64,000 nucleotides of DNA from Nocardia niigatensis NBRC 100131 (GTDB lineage: Bacteria > Actinomycetota > Actinomycetes > Mycobacteriales > Mycobacteriaceae). Positions 1 to 8,176 of the stretch are shown here, piece by piece. Within the stretch, counting starts at the first letter, position 1, and each line of letters starts with the position of its first letter. The notes under the pieces were generated by a model, which saw only the letters and a list, made by a program, of their open reading frames with translations, did not search any database and was not told where the DNA came from. The stretch spans positions 620,001 to 684,000 of the forward strand of contig NZ_BAGC01000043.1 of assembly GCF_000308655.1 (NCBI RefSeq). Direction: 5' to 3'. The position numbers and the translations under genes were made by a program.

Positions 1-1
1 G

Positions 2-463
2 GCCGGCGTCACCCTCGGGCTCGTCCAGCACCATTTCAAGACAAAGGACGGCCTGCGTGACGCCGTCGACAAACTGGTCGTCGACTACTTCGCCCAGACG
101 GTCGCCTCGATTCCCCCGACCGGCACGCACGCCGAGGTCGCGTCCGCCCGCGACGAAGCGGTCCGCCGGATGCTGCACGACAATCCGGCGGTCGTGAACT
201 ACATCCGCCGCTCCCTGCTGGAGCCCTCCGAAACCCGCATCCACCTGCTGGACGCGGTCGTCGACCTCACCCGCAGCGAGGTCGCCGGCCTCCGCGAGGC
301 GGGGCTGGCCTCCACCGACAAACCCGAATCCGCCCAGATCGTCGCGGTCCTGCTCCGCCAATTCGGCGAACTCCTCCTGGCTCCCATGCTCGATGCCGTC
401 TGGGAACGCGTCTCCCCCGACAATCCCACCCGCCCCCGCCTCTCGATCACCGTGCGGGACTGA
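2..463 (+). CDS. TetR-family transcriptional regulator, 5'-truncated by window edge
   Basis: The reading frame is open from base 2 to the TGA at 461-463, so the start lies outside the window. The first visible residues (GVTLGLVQHHFKTKDGL) match the recognition helix and following segment of a TetR DNA-binding domain. The remaining ~130 residues form the helical ligand-binding/dimerisation domain. The part seen is consistent with the last three quarters of a ~200-residue regulator. Ligand and targets cannot be told. The same frame continues past the stop into an antitoxin-like fragment, but the stop is real. Confidence 0.85.
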   Translation, partial: AGVTLGLVQHHFKTKDGLRDAVDKLVVDYFAQTVASIPPTGTHAEVASARDEAVRRMLHDNPAVVNYIRRSLLEPSETRIHLLDAVVDLTRSEVAGLREAGLASTDKPESAQIVAVLLRQFGELLLAPMLDAVWERVSPDNPTRPRLSITVRD

Positions 464-490
464 GCAGCGAGGCCCGACGCGGGCGGCGTG

Positions 491-628
491 GTGACGGAAA
501 CCGACTACAGGATGTCCTCACCGAAGATGGCCCGACGGCTTAGGGAATCCATTGCCGCGGTGCGGGCCGGCGAGGTCGAGACGCACGAAATCATCGACGT
601 CCTGGATGAGAACGCGAGCCTGGAATGA
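491..628 (+). pseudogene. Relic of a Phd/YefM-type antitoxin (C-terminal fragment)
   Basis: A short frame from GTG 491 gives about 45 residues, including TETDYRMSSPKMARRLRESI followed by an acidic, charged tail. This resembles the C-terminal toxin-binding part of Phd/YefM antitoxins (usually ~80-90 residues, typically with ETEYLL-SPANARRLLESI). The N-terminal DNA-binding half is missing and no RelE/Doc-like toxin follows; the next gene is on the opposite strand. It is therefore probably a remnant of a toxin-antitoxin pair. It is short, so chance similarity is possible. Confidence 0.5.
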
Positions 629-652
629 CCTTTGCACGGCGTTCGACCGAGC

Positions 653-1342
653 TCAGCGCAGGTGGGTCTCGAAGAAGCTGAAGATCCGCTTCCAGGCGTC
701 CTCGGTGGCTTCCTCGTTGTAGCCGAGGCCGGTCACCCGGATGACCGATTCGGCGGGGGTGAGGTTGGCGAAGGCATGGGTGACGCCTGGGTAGGTCTTG
801 ACGTCGTGGTCGATGCCGTAATCGGTCAGCACGCGTTCGAGTTTCGCGCCGCGACCGGGGTTGGCCGGGTCGAGAGCGCCGTAGCTGGCGACGATGGGAC
901 AGGAACCACGCAGGATGTCCTTGTAGTTGCCGCGACCCGAGGGATAGAAGGGCGCCGCGGCGTCGAAACCCTTGGTGGCGGCCAGGAGCGCGAACCCGCC
1001 ACCGAGGCAGAAGCCGACCACGGCCACCCGGCCGGTGCAGTCCGGATCGGCGATGAGATGGGCGCGGGCGCTGAGGATGTCGTGCACTGTCGTCCCGTTC
1101 CCATTGGACAACAGCTCCCGCATCATGCTGGGTACGCAGCGAACCCGGCCGCGCGCGAACAGATTCGGAACGATGGCGAGATACCCGTTCTCCGCCAGTC
1201 GGCGGGCCGTGGTCCGCATGTCATGGTTGACGCCCACCATGTCGTGCAGGACCACCACACCCGGCCAGGGTCCGGTCCCCGCCGGGGTGGCGACGTAGGC
1301 ATCGATGACACCGTTCGGGGTGGTCAGTTGGATCGTGCTCAT
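653..1342 (-). CDS. Dienelactone hydrolase family protein
   Basis: 229-residue cytoplasmic alpha/beta hydrolase. The nucleophile elbow GFCLGG places Cys112 as nucleophile, with Asp158 (GALDPA) and His189 (GVTHAF) completing the Cys-Asp-His triad known in dienelactone hydrolases. Family members open lactone rings in halocatechol degradation, but many actinobacterial paralogues have unknown ester or lactone substrates. The start is the ATG at 1342 (MSTIQL) because GGAGAGG lies just upstream; a longer frame reaching 1435 has no similar support. It lies downstream of the rhodanese gene on the same strand and could be co-transcribed with it. Confidence 0.9.
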   Translation of the reverse strand: MSTIQLTTPNGVIDAYVATPAGTGPWPGVVVLHDMVGVNHDMRTTARRLAENGYLAIVPNLFARGRVRCVPSMMRELLSNGNGTTVHDILSARAHLIADPDCTGRVAVVGFCLGGGFALLAATKGFDAAAPFYPSGRGNYKDILRGSCPIVASYGALDPANPGRGAKLERVLTDYGIDHDVKTYPGVTHAFANLTPAESVIRVTGLGYNEEATEDAWKRIFSFFETHLR

Positions 1343-1401
1343 CGGCGAGCCTCTCCGTCGGGGATCGAGCTGACCACCGCATCCTAACGTGTCTGGGACA
1401 A

Positions 1402-1725
1402 TCAGCCCTCGATTGGCAGGCCCGCCTCGGTCCAATCCTGAATGCCGTCACGGTATTTGCGGACATTCGTGTAGCCCAGACGCTCCAGTTTCGCGGCCAC
1501 GTTCTGACTGTTGGGGCAGGCGGCATTGGAGCAATAGGTGACGATGGCCGCGTCGCGATCCGGAAGTAGCTGCGGCGCAAGCGTTTCCACCTCGGACTCG
1601 ACCAGGGCGAGCGCCCCGGGAAGGTGCGCCTTGGCGTAGTACTCGCCACCGAGGGCGTCGAGCACGATGACCGAACCGGCCTCGATCTCTCGAACGAGCT
1701 CGTCGCGCGTGATGAGTGCGGTCAT
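1402..1725 (-). CDS. Rhodanese-like domain protein
   Basis: 107 residues, a single rhodanese domain. The active-site loop is YCSNAACPNS with Cys65 as the likely persulfide-carrying residue, preceded by LDALGGEYYAKAHLPGA, the usual Asp and His-Pro-Gly-Ala landmark. Such proteins transfer sulfane sulfur to thiol acceptors or cyanide. It is divergent from a MarR-type gene, and the space between them carries two palindromic operators, so the MarR protein probably controls it. That pairing is common for sulfur- or oxidant-sensing MarR proteins. Confidence 0.9.
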   Translation of the reverse strand: MTALITRDELVREIEAGSVIVLDALGGEYYAKAHLPGALALVESEVETLAPQLLPDRDAAIVTYCSNAACPNSQNVAAKLERLGYTNVRKYRDGIQDWTEAGLPIEG

Positions 1726-1744
1726 GGAAGTTCCTTTCCCGAAA

Positions 1745-1786
1745 TTATGTGCGTGTGCACGCTACTACTTATGTGCGGGCGCACGC
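1745..1786. promoter_or_regulatory. Twin operators between rhodanese and MarR genes
   Basis: Two 18-bp direct copies of TTATGTGCGNGNGCACGC lie at 1745-1762 and 1769-1786, exactly 24 bp apart. Each contains the inverted repeat GTGC-N4-GCAC. They sit in the 80-bp space between the divergent starts at 1725 and 1806. That is the expected site for autoregulation and control of the rhodanese gene by the MarR protein (inference). Confidence 0.75.
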
Positions 1787-1805
1787 AACTGGTTATGATG
1801 AGCCG

Positions 1806-2273
1806 GTGTCCGCCTCCCGATCCCATCCGGCCGTCCATGCCTGGGCCGCGCTGCTGCAAGTCCACGCCAAACTCGTCCCCGAACTCGACGCCGAACTGCG
1901 CCGCACCACCGGGCTACCGCTGAGCTGGTACGACGTACTGCTGGAACTCGATGGACCACACCGGCTCCGGATGAGCGACCTCGGCGAGCGGGTGGTGCTG
2001 AGCCGGACCAGGGTGAGCCGGCTGATCACCGAGATGGAGTCGGACGGACTGGTCCGGCGAGAATCCAATCCGGACGATGGGCGTTCGGCGTTCGTGAGCA
2101 TCACCGACGCCGGCCGCCGCCGCTTCCGGGAGGCCGCGCCGCACTATCTGGCCGGAATCGAGCGACGCTTCGGCGGCAAGCTGGACACGGCCGAGCTGGA
2201 GACCGTCGCGGGAGCGTTGCGCAAGGTGCTCGCGCCCGCCGACATCCCGCCACCCGAGGTCGGCACGCCGTAG
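1806..2273 (+). CDS. MarR-family transcriptional regulator
   Basis: 155 residues with a winged helix-turn-helix (LRMSDLGERVVLSRTRVSRL, then wing SNPDDGRSAFVSIT). The long N-terminal helix (HPAVHAWAALLQVHAKLVPEL) fits MarR dimerisation. The GTG at 1806 is preferred: a frame opening at 1716 would run through both operator repeats. It is divergent from the rhodanese gene and likely represses it and itself through the two sites at 1745-1786. No cysteine sensor pair is evident, so the inducer is unknown. Confidence 0.88.
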   Translation: MSASRSHPAVHAWAALLQVHAKLVPELDAELRRTTGLPLSWYDVLLELDGPHRLRMSDLGERVVLSRTRVSRLITEMESDGLVRRESNPDDGRSAFVSITDAGRRRFREAAPHYLAGIERRFGGKLDTAELETVAGALRKVLAPADIPPPEVGTP

Positions 2274-2411
2274 CGCGCAGTGTGGGACGCGGCGGAATTC
2301 GACGCGGGTTGGGCCGAACGGTTGCCGGGCCGCCGGGCGGCGGGAAGGGTGGGGAGCGGGATCGGTCCCACCGGATTCGATCGGAACTGATTCGAACAGA
2401 GGAGACATCTC

Positions 2412-3404
2412 GTGCGTTTCGGCATCTTCATTCCGCAGGGGTGGCGGCTCGACCTGGTCGGTATCGATCCCGCCGCGCAGTGGGGGGTGATGCGGGATCT
2501 GGCGCAGCGCGCGGATTCCGGGGAGGTGTGGGAATCGCTGTGGGTCTACGACCATTTTCATACCGTTCCGGTACCGACCGAGGAGGCCACGCACGAGGCG
2601 TGGTCATTGATGTCGGCGCTGGCGGCGAGCACCTCGCGGATTCGGCTGGGGCAGATGTGTACCGCGATGAGCTATCGGAATCCGGCCTATCTGGCCAAGG
2701 TCGCGGCCACCGTGGATCTCATCTCGGGTGGGCGAGTGGAGATGGGTATCGGGGGCGGGTGGTACGAGCACGAGTGGCGGGCCTACGGGTACGGATTCCC
2801 TTCCGCCGGTGAGCGATTGGGGAGGCTGGACGAGGGCGTGCAGATCTTCGAGCAGGCCTGGACCACCGGGAAGGCCACCCTCGACGGCAAGCACTACCAG
2901 GTCGACGGCGCGATCGTGCGACCGCTCCCGCTGCAGGAGGGCGGCATTCCGATCTGGGTCGCGGGCGGCGGCGAGAAGGTGACGCTGCGGATCGCGGCGA
3001 AGTACGCGCAGTACACCAATTTCGCGGGCGACCCGGAGACCTTCACCCAGAAGTCGGATCTGCTGCGCGCCCACTGCGCCGCGGTCGGAACGGAATTCGA
3101 CGCCATCACCCGCAGTTCCAACTTCAACACCCTGATCGGCGCGACCGAGGCCGAGGTGCAGGATCGCCTGTCCCAGCTGGAAACCCGGCTGACCCCGTTC
3201 GTGGGCGCCGAGGGCGCGGCCCAGCACGTGAAGGATCTGTTCCGCAACTCCCCCGCCGTCGGCACCCCGGAGCAGATCGTCGAACAGCTCTCGCGCGTCA
3301 AGGATCTCGGGCTGGGCTACTCCATCCACTACTTCCCCGAGACCGCCTACGACACCTCCGGCCTGGAGCTCTTCGAGCGCGAGGTCGTCCCGGCCCTGCG
3401 CTGA
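2412..3404 (+). CDS. LLM-class F420-dependent oxidoreductase
   Basis: 330-residue luciferase-like (TIM-barrel) protein. It opens MRFGIFIPQGW and contains SRIRLGQMCTAMSYRNPAYLAK, the segment SGGRVEMGIGGGW and IPIWVAGGGEKVTLRIAAKY, all typical of F420-dependent actinobacterial members. These use F420H2 for hydride transfer; the substrate cannot be predicted. The start is a GTG preceded by AGAGGAG. It stands alone on the plus strand and is followed by an 11-bp stem hairpin. Confidence 0.9.
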   Translation: MRFGIFIPQGWRLDLVGIDPAAQWGVMRDLAQRADSGEVWESLWVYDHFHTVPVPTEEATHEAWSLMSALAASTSRIRLGQMCTAMSYRNPAYLAKVAATVDLISGGRVEMGIGGGWYEHEWRAYGYGFPSAGERLGRLDEGVQIFEQAWTTGKATLDGKHYQVDGAIVRPLPLQEGGIPIWVAGGGEKVTLRIAAKYAQYTNFAGDPETFTQKSDLLRAHCAAVGTEFDAITRSSNFNTLIGATEAEVQDRLSQLETRLTPFVGAEGAAQHVKDLFRNSPAVGTPEQIVEQLSRVKDLGLGYSIHYFPETAYDTSGLELFEREVVPALR

Positions 3405-3412
3405 ATCCGGAA

Positions 3413-3450
3413 ACCGCCCGCCGGCAGCACGTCCGGGGTCGGCGGGCGGT
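3413..3450. terminator. Hairpin between convergent genes
   Basis: ACCGCCCGCCG (3413-3423) pairs perfectly with CGGCGGGCGGT (3440-3450) over an 11-bp stem with a 16-nt loop, eight bases after the oxidoreductase stop. There is no T-tract, which is usual for actinobacterial terminators. It could act in both directions. Confidence 0.65.
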
Positions 3451-3708
3451 CTACGGTGCAGCGCCGGAGGCGGCGTACCGCGACCAATTGCTGTCGGGCG
3501 CGTGCCCTTCGGACTGGAAGCCAGAAGTCGCCACACCCCAGAGGAAATCGGGTCCGAGCGGGGCGATCTGCTCGGGTGGCTGGGGCCGGGCGAAGGGCGG
3601 AGTGGCGCTCGCGGTGGGGGCGTCGGAGGCGGCCAGGACGCCTGGTGCCAGATTGTGGCGGCGGAAGCGCATGCCGAAAACCACACAATGCTCTGTTTTG
3701 GCGGACAA
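3451..3708 (-). pseudogene. Truncated family 1 glycoside hydrolase (beta-glucosidase) remnant
   Basis: Only 85 codons remain. Residues ~50-82 (PLGPDFLWGVATSGFQSEGH, then PDSNWSRY) match the N-terminus of GH1 beta-glucosidases, whose first strand reads FLWGVATSAFQ-EG. The enzyme is normally ~420-480 residues, so about 90% is missing, including both catalytic glutamates. The frame ends in TAG directly at the terminator hairpin. A TetR gene starts 31 bp away in the divergent direction and was probably the regulator of the lost enzyme. Confidence 0.75.
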
Positions 3709-3739
3709 GAAGCTCTCCGAGTCCCCTTAGACTCGACCG

Positions 3740-4321
3740 GTGGCGAAACGAGGACCGTACGGGAAGGGCATCGAACGACGAGAGCAGATCCTGGAGGCCG
3801 CGCTGCAGACCATCGCCGAGCGCGGATTCCTGGCGACTTCGGTGGCCGAGCTCGCGGAGGCGGTCGGCCTGAGCCAGAGCGGGCTGCTGCACTACTTCGG
3901 TTCCAAGGAGGAGCTGTTCATCGCGGTCCTGCGCAAGCGGGACGAGATCGACGCGGCCGCCATGGGCGAGCCCACGCCCGACGCGCTGATCCAGATCATT
4001 CGCCGGAACACCCAGGTGCCCGGCCTCATCGAGCTGTTCACCCACATGCAGGCGGCCGCCGCCGATCCGCGCCACCCCGCCCACGACTACATGCGCGAGC
4101 GCTACGACCTGGGTACCGCCGGCTTCGCCGAGATCCTGCGCGGCATGCAGCGGGCGGGCAACATCCCCGAGGCCGTCGACACCCAGGTGATGGCCACCGT
4201 GTTCATGGCGCTCTCCGACGGCCTGCAATCGCGCTGGCTCATCGACCCGACCATCGACATGGAGTTCTACCTCCAGCAGTGCTGGGCCCAGTTCACCGGG
4301 ATGGCGTTCCCCGGCGCCTAA
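3740..4321 (+). CDS. TetR-family transcriptional regulator
   Basis: 193 residues. The N-terminal HTH is clear (RREQILEAALQTIAERGF, then SVAELAEAVGLSQSGLLHYF and GSKEELF). The C-terminal ~130 residues are the helical ligand-binding domain. The GTG at 3740 lies only 31 bp from the divergent glycosidase remnant, so the operator must be in or next to that short gap. With its presumed target lost, it may be an orphan or control genes elsewhere. Confidence 0.88.
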   Translation: MAKRGPYGKGIERREQILEAALQTIAERGFLATSVAELAEAVGLSQSGLLHYFGSKEELFIAVLRKRDEIDAAAMGEPTPDALIQIIRRNTQVPGLIELFTHMQAAAADPRHPAHDYMRERYDLGTAGFAEILRGMQRAGNIPEAVDTQVMATVFMALSDGLQSRWLIDPTIDMEFYLQQCWAQFTGMAFPGA

Positions 4322-4355
4322 CCGATCCACGCCGCGATCGCGAGGAACACGCAGA

Positions 4356-6782
4356 TCAGCGCGAACATCCTCCACCTGAACCGGTGGCCGCGCTGTACCC
4401 CAGGATCGCGGTGGCCGCGGCCGCGCCGTACGCCCGGCTCGCGATATCCGGGCGCACGGACGGGAAATTCGAGCGATGCATCACCGTCACGTTGTTGGCG
4501 AGCGTCACCGTGCCGTCCACACGGGTCACCACGCAGTTGCCGCCTGCCTTGGCCGTCAGATCGACCACCACCGCACCGATCGGCAAGGCCGCCAGACCCG
4601 ACCGGTCGAGGAGCACCGGTGCGGGCATCCCGCGCCGACCTGCCGCGCACACCACCAGATTCGGCCGGACCGCACGGATGTACTCCGCGACCAGGTCCGG
4701 GCCCGGGTCCGGATCGAGGAGAAAGTTCCGCACACCCCGCGCCGACGCCGCGGCACGCTGCTCGGCACGGCTGCCGATGACGGCGGGAGGTTCGTCCGCA
4801 CTGCGCACCGCGGCATCCACCGCCGCGAGCCCGGCCTGCCCGCAGCCGATGATGAGGGCACGCACCGGATCACCCGGACTCCGCTCTTGCCGGAGTTCAC
4901 GCCCTTCCCGATATGCCACCTCACCCGCGATCCGGCTCATGGCGCTCAGCGGATCGAGGTGAGCGGTTTCGAGGTCCGGCGGCATGTGCTCGAAGGCCAC
5001 CGACTCCACTCCGTACTGACGCAGGCGGCGAATGTGCCGGCGGCGCTGCACCGGATCCTGGAAACCCAGCAGTAGCTGCCCGGTCCGGGTCGGCATCGTA
5101 TCCAGATCGTAGGCAGGCGGTTTCACCCACGCGACCAGGTCGGCGACGGCGAAGACACCCTCCGGGCCGGGCACCACCGAGGCGCCGGCGGCCCGATAGT
5201 CGGCGTCGTCGAATCGGGCCCACCGGCCGGCGTCCTGCTCGACCACCACCTTCAGCCCGCTGCGGACCAGCGCCGTCACGTCGTCCGGGGTGGAGGCGAC
5301 GCGCAATTCGTGCGCGGCCGTTTCGCGCAGGACTCCGACGGTGGAGACACGCGGGGACCGTGCGGGAATCCGTCGTTCCAGCAGGGCGCCGGAATACGTC
5401 ATGCCGTCGTCGATCCGCTGCAGCAGCCGTTCGATGCGGTCGAACACCTCGGCGACCAGGCCGGGCCCCGCCTCTCCGGTGGCGCGCCGGGGCGTTGTCA
5501 CATTGAGCCGCACGCCCATTCGATCCGATCCGGTGCGGTCGAGCGCCACGCAGTCGATACCGGCCGCCATGAGCAGCAGGTCCTCCAGATCCGCACTGGA
5601 GCGCACCGCCGCCGCCGACATCACCTCGGCATCGAACTCGATGGTGAGGAACATGCCGTCCCGGCTGCCCAGCGGCCGCAGCAGCTCGGTGCCGAATCCG
5701 GCATTGATCCCGGCCACCAGCCGCCGCGCGGTATCCATCCGTTCCCGGAGCAGGACACGGTTGCGGACCAGGTAGTCCTCCGAGGTGCCCTCGATCGTGG
5801 CCCGGGCCAGATGCGTGGTCTCCCGCTGGAACGCGACGCGCAGGCGCTCCCGAATCCTGGCCAGCCACTGCTGGTCTCCCGAACACGCCGCACCGAACTT
5901 GGACGGACCGACGGCATTGAACGCCTTGGAATTGCCGGTGATGCTGAGGACCCGGTCATAGAGCCGCACCGGCCCGCTGTCGGTGGGAACGACGATCGAC
6001 GCTATCGGGATATGCCCCTGCACCAGCAGGTCGAAGGACATGTCGCAGATCACCGGAACCTCGGCGGCGACGAGCACCCGGCCGATCTCGACCAGCTGCT
6101 CCGGGGTGTAGTCGGCCACCACCGGATTGCCGGGCAGCGTCAGCAGCACACCGCACAGATCACCTTCTGCCGCATGATGTTTCAGGGTCAGTTCGAGCGA
6201 TACCGGGTCGATGCGGAAATCGTCGTCGGCGGTCACCTCGCTGGTCGCCATGCGCATACCGAACTTGGCGATGTGGCCGGCCACGCTCTTGTAGTAGCCC
6301 TCCGGGCAGACCAGGACCCCCTCGGGGCGAGCCAGCGTGGCGATCGCCTCCTCCAGCAGCACGGTGCTCGAGTACGGACTGACGATCACCTCGGCGGGAT
6401 CGATATCGACACCGGGCATTCCGGCGATCGGGTGCGCGATCCGCGCGAAGAGCCGCTCGGCGGCCAGCCGGCGCAGGATCGCCGGCTGTTTCTTCGCATA
6501 GGGCGCCCCATCCAGGTCGACGAGATTCCCGCCGCCCGCCAGGTCCGGACCGCCCATCACCTCCGCCCACGCCGAATTCAGGGCCGCCGTGGCGTTCTCG
6601 TCCCGGGGCAGCCCGGTCTCACCGTGGTACGCGTCGATGATCCCGCGGTAGTTCCGGCCGTTCGTGCCGGGAAACCGGCTCTCGCTGTCGAGGTACCTCC
6701 GCGCGATCTGCTTGCGCTGGTCGGAACGGTCCGCCACGTCGACCGGGTCCGGCGGTGGCGACACCGCGAACCCTCGGCTCAT
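4356..6782 (-). CDS. Fusion of PLP-dependent aminotransferase and AlaDH/PntA-like dehydrogenase domain
   Basis: 808 residues. Residues ~25-460 are a class I/II aminotransferase: Asn219 in LPGNPVV, Asp247 in ICDMSFD and the Schiff-base lysine Lys286 in GNSKAF. Residues ~490-800 resemble alanine dehydrogenase/transhydrogenase-alpha: VGVLRETAAHELRVAS, WVKPP (Lys554), LSAMSRIAGE, Rossmann motif GCGQAG (646-651) and VVDLTAKAGGNCV. The FQDPVQ stretch is nearer PntA than AlaDH and lacks the AlaDH catalytic His. The ATG at 6782 overlaps the upstream HTH gene stop as ATGA; the 13 upstream codons lie inside that gene. Possible roles are a self-contained amination/redox enzyme or an imine reductase; substrate unknown. 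I do not know of a characterised protein with this domain order. Confidence 0.85.
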   Translation of the reverse strand: MSRGFAVSPPPDPVDVADRSDQRKQIARRYLDSESRFPGTNGRNYRGIIDAYHGETGLPRDENATAALNSAWAEVMGGPDLAGGGNLVDLDGAPYAKKQPAILRRLAAERLFARIAHPIAGMPGVDIDPAEVIVSPYSSTVLLEEAIATLARPEGVLVCPEGYYKSVAGHIAKFGMRMATSEVTADDDFRIDPVSLELTLKHHAAEGDLCGVLLTLPGNPVVADYTPEQLVEIGRVLVAAEVPVICDMSFDLLVQGHIPIASIVVPTDSGPVRLYDRVLSITGNSKAFNAVGPSKFGAACSGDQQWLARIRERLRVAFQRETTHLARATIEGTSEDYLVRNRVLLRERMDTARRLVAGINAGFGTELLRPLGSRDGMFLTIEFDAEVMSAAAVRSSADLEDLLLMAAGIDCVALDRTGSDRMGVRLNVTTPRRATGEAGPGLVAEVFDRIERLLQRIDDGMTYSGALLERRIPARSPRVSTVGVLRETAAHELRVASTPDDVTALVRSGLKVVVEQDAGRWARFDDADYRAAGASVVPGPEGVFAVADLVAWVKPPAYDLDTMPTRTGQLLLGFQDPVQRRRHIRRLRQYGVESVAFEHMPPDLETAHLDPLSAMSRIAGEVAYREGRELRQERSPGDPVRALIIGCGQAGLAAVDAAVRSADEPPAVIGSRAEQRAAASARGVRNFLLDPDPGPDLVAEYIRAVRPNLVVCAAGRRGMPAPVLLDRSGLAALPIGAVVVDLTAKAGGNCVVTRVDGTVTLANNVTVMHRSNFPSVRPDIASRAYGAAAATAILGYSAATGSGGGCSR

Positions 6783-7798
6783 CTGGGCGCGCTTTCGAAT
6801 CCGGACTGCTCGTTGTTCCACGCCTGACGCAGGGCCGCGCGGAAACGGTCGCGGCAGTCCTCCTCGTCCAGGCGCTGGAAGCGGGCCAGTCCCGTTCGCT
6901 CCACGAGATCGTTGACGCCAAGCGCCATTCCGTCGCTCCTGAGTTCACGAAGGTGGGTGAACTTGCGGTGTGCAGTCTGCACGTCGTGCCACAGCGAGGA
7001 GAACCGGCTGGAGTCCCGCTCGCGGCGGCGGAAATCATAATCCCCGGCCAGGACGTAGCTGTCGTCGACGATGAGCATGCCCTGCGCGTTGGGAGCGAAG
7101 TCCCGCTTCACCAGTGTGGTTTCCACCTTCGCCTTGACCTGCTGCCAGAGTTTGTCCTCATAGGGGATCACGCCCGAAACGTCGTCGAGGACATAGACAC
7201 GCTGCACCGACACACCAGATCGGGCCCGGGCCAGGATCGCCCGGTGATACTCGTCGCCGACATCGCCGCCGATCGCGCCCAGGTCGGCGGTGTGGATCGC
7301 GCAGATCCGTTCCCGCGCGCGCACCAGTACGGAAAGCCAGTCGTTGACCGTATTCCATTCGCGCACAACGACACTGCCCGACGGGATCTGGATCAGCACC
7401 TCCTCTGCCCGGGCCAGCTGCCGCTCGGCGATCTCCCGCAGCGGGACGAGTTCCTCGCTCGTGTCGTCGAGCGCGGCGAGGCTCTGCGCCAGGGAGAGCA
7501 CCCGGGCCGCGATCTCCGGCCGGCGATCCAGCAGGATGTCGAAGCGGATGCGCAGGTCGCTACTGGCCGCCTCGGCCGGGGTCTCGTCACCCAGGCCGGG
7601 CAGGCGTTCGCCGAGGACCGCGCTCAGCTTCTCTCGCTGTGGACGCGGCGGCGTGCGTTTGCCGTTCTCGATCTGCTGAATCAGGCTGCGCGAGCACCCG
7701 ACCCGCTCGGCCAGTGCCTCCTGGGTGAGATTGCGTTGCCGGCGGAGTCGCTTGATCACCGCGCCGATCCGCTCGCCGTCCGAGGCCGAGCCAGACAT
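6779..7798 (-). CDS. XRE-type helix-turn-helix protein with large C-terminal domain
   Basis: 339 residues. Residues ~10-65 form a Cro/C1 (XRE) HTH: IKRLRRQRNLTQEALAERVG, then CSRSLIQQIENGKRTPPRP. The remaining ~270 residues have no family I can name; about 150-260 alternates beta strands and helices (VRARERICAIHTADLG, ARARSGVSVQRVYVLDD, GMLIVDDSYVLAGDYDF) and may be a PLD-like or small-molecule sensor fold (weak inference). Its stop overlaps the start of the aminotransferase fusion by 4 bases, so the two are translationally coupled and the pair probably works as regulator and enzyme. Confidence 0.85.
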   Translation of the reverse strand: MSGSASDGERIGAVIKRLRRQRNLTQEALAERVGCSRSLIQQIENGKRTPPRPQREKLSAVLGERLPGLGDETPAEAASSDLRIRFDILLDRRPEIAARVLSLAQSLAALDDTSEELVPLREIAERQLARAEEVLIQIPSGSVVVREWNTVNDWLSVLVRARERICAIHTADLGAIGGDVGDEYHRAILARARSGVSVQRVYVLDDVSGVIPYEDKLWQQVKAKVETTLVKRDFAPNAQGMLIVDDSYVLAGDYDFRRRERDSSRFSSLWHDVQTAHRKFTHLRELRSDGMALGVNDLVERTGLARFQRLDEEDCRDRFRAALRQAWNNEQSGFESAPR

Positions 7799-8176
7799 GC
7801 CCGTCTCCCATCATGATCCGCATTGCTCAGACGTGTCATGCGATGCCCATCCTAAGCAGGATGTGTCATCTGCGCCATCGCAGACCTAGCACGAGTCTGT
7901 TGATTCTTTTGCAGGTCAGGCTGAACGGACGAAATGGTCATGGCGAATATCAGGTGCACCTCGAATCTGAGACCTGAAACCGGCCAACGGCGCTGCAACG
8001 GACGCCAAAATGCCTGATATCTGCAATATTTGAGATACATGTATGCCTACCCGCTTACTTTTGAGCAGCATTCGTCTTCCGAGTATCTCTCTTGGGCAAT
8101 TCTTCTGGCTATGTGCCATGGAAGCACTCCAGTATCCTTGGTGCTACAACCACTCTTCGAGGAGGTGCCCGACCTC
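7799..8176. other. Intergenic region, low GC, divergent promoters expected
   Basis: No credible gene. It separates the divergent HTH gene and the small gene at 8177 and is visibly richer in A/T than its surroundings, especially 8010-8150. Two TGTCAT motifs lie 30 bp apart (7834, 7864) near the HTH start. Short perfect palindromes AGGTGCACCT (7952-7961) and ATACATGTAT (8035-8044) are present. These are candidate protein-binding sites, not proven ones. Confidence 0.4.

Noticed and set aside
4318..5075. Small frames on both strands inside the fusion gene
   Set aside because: Overlap a well-supported enzyme domain (AlaDH/PNT-like C-terminus) and show no family similarity or RBS.
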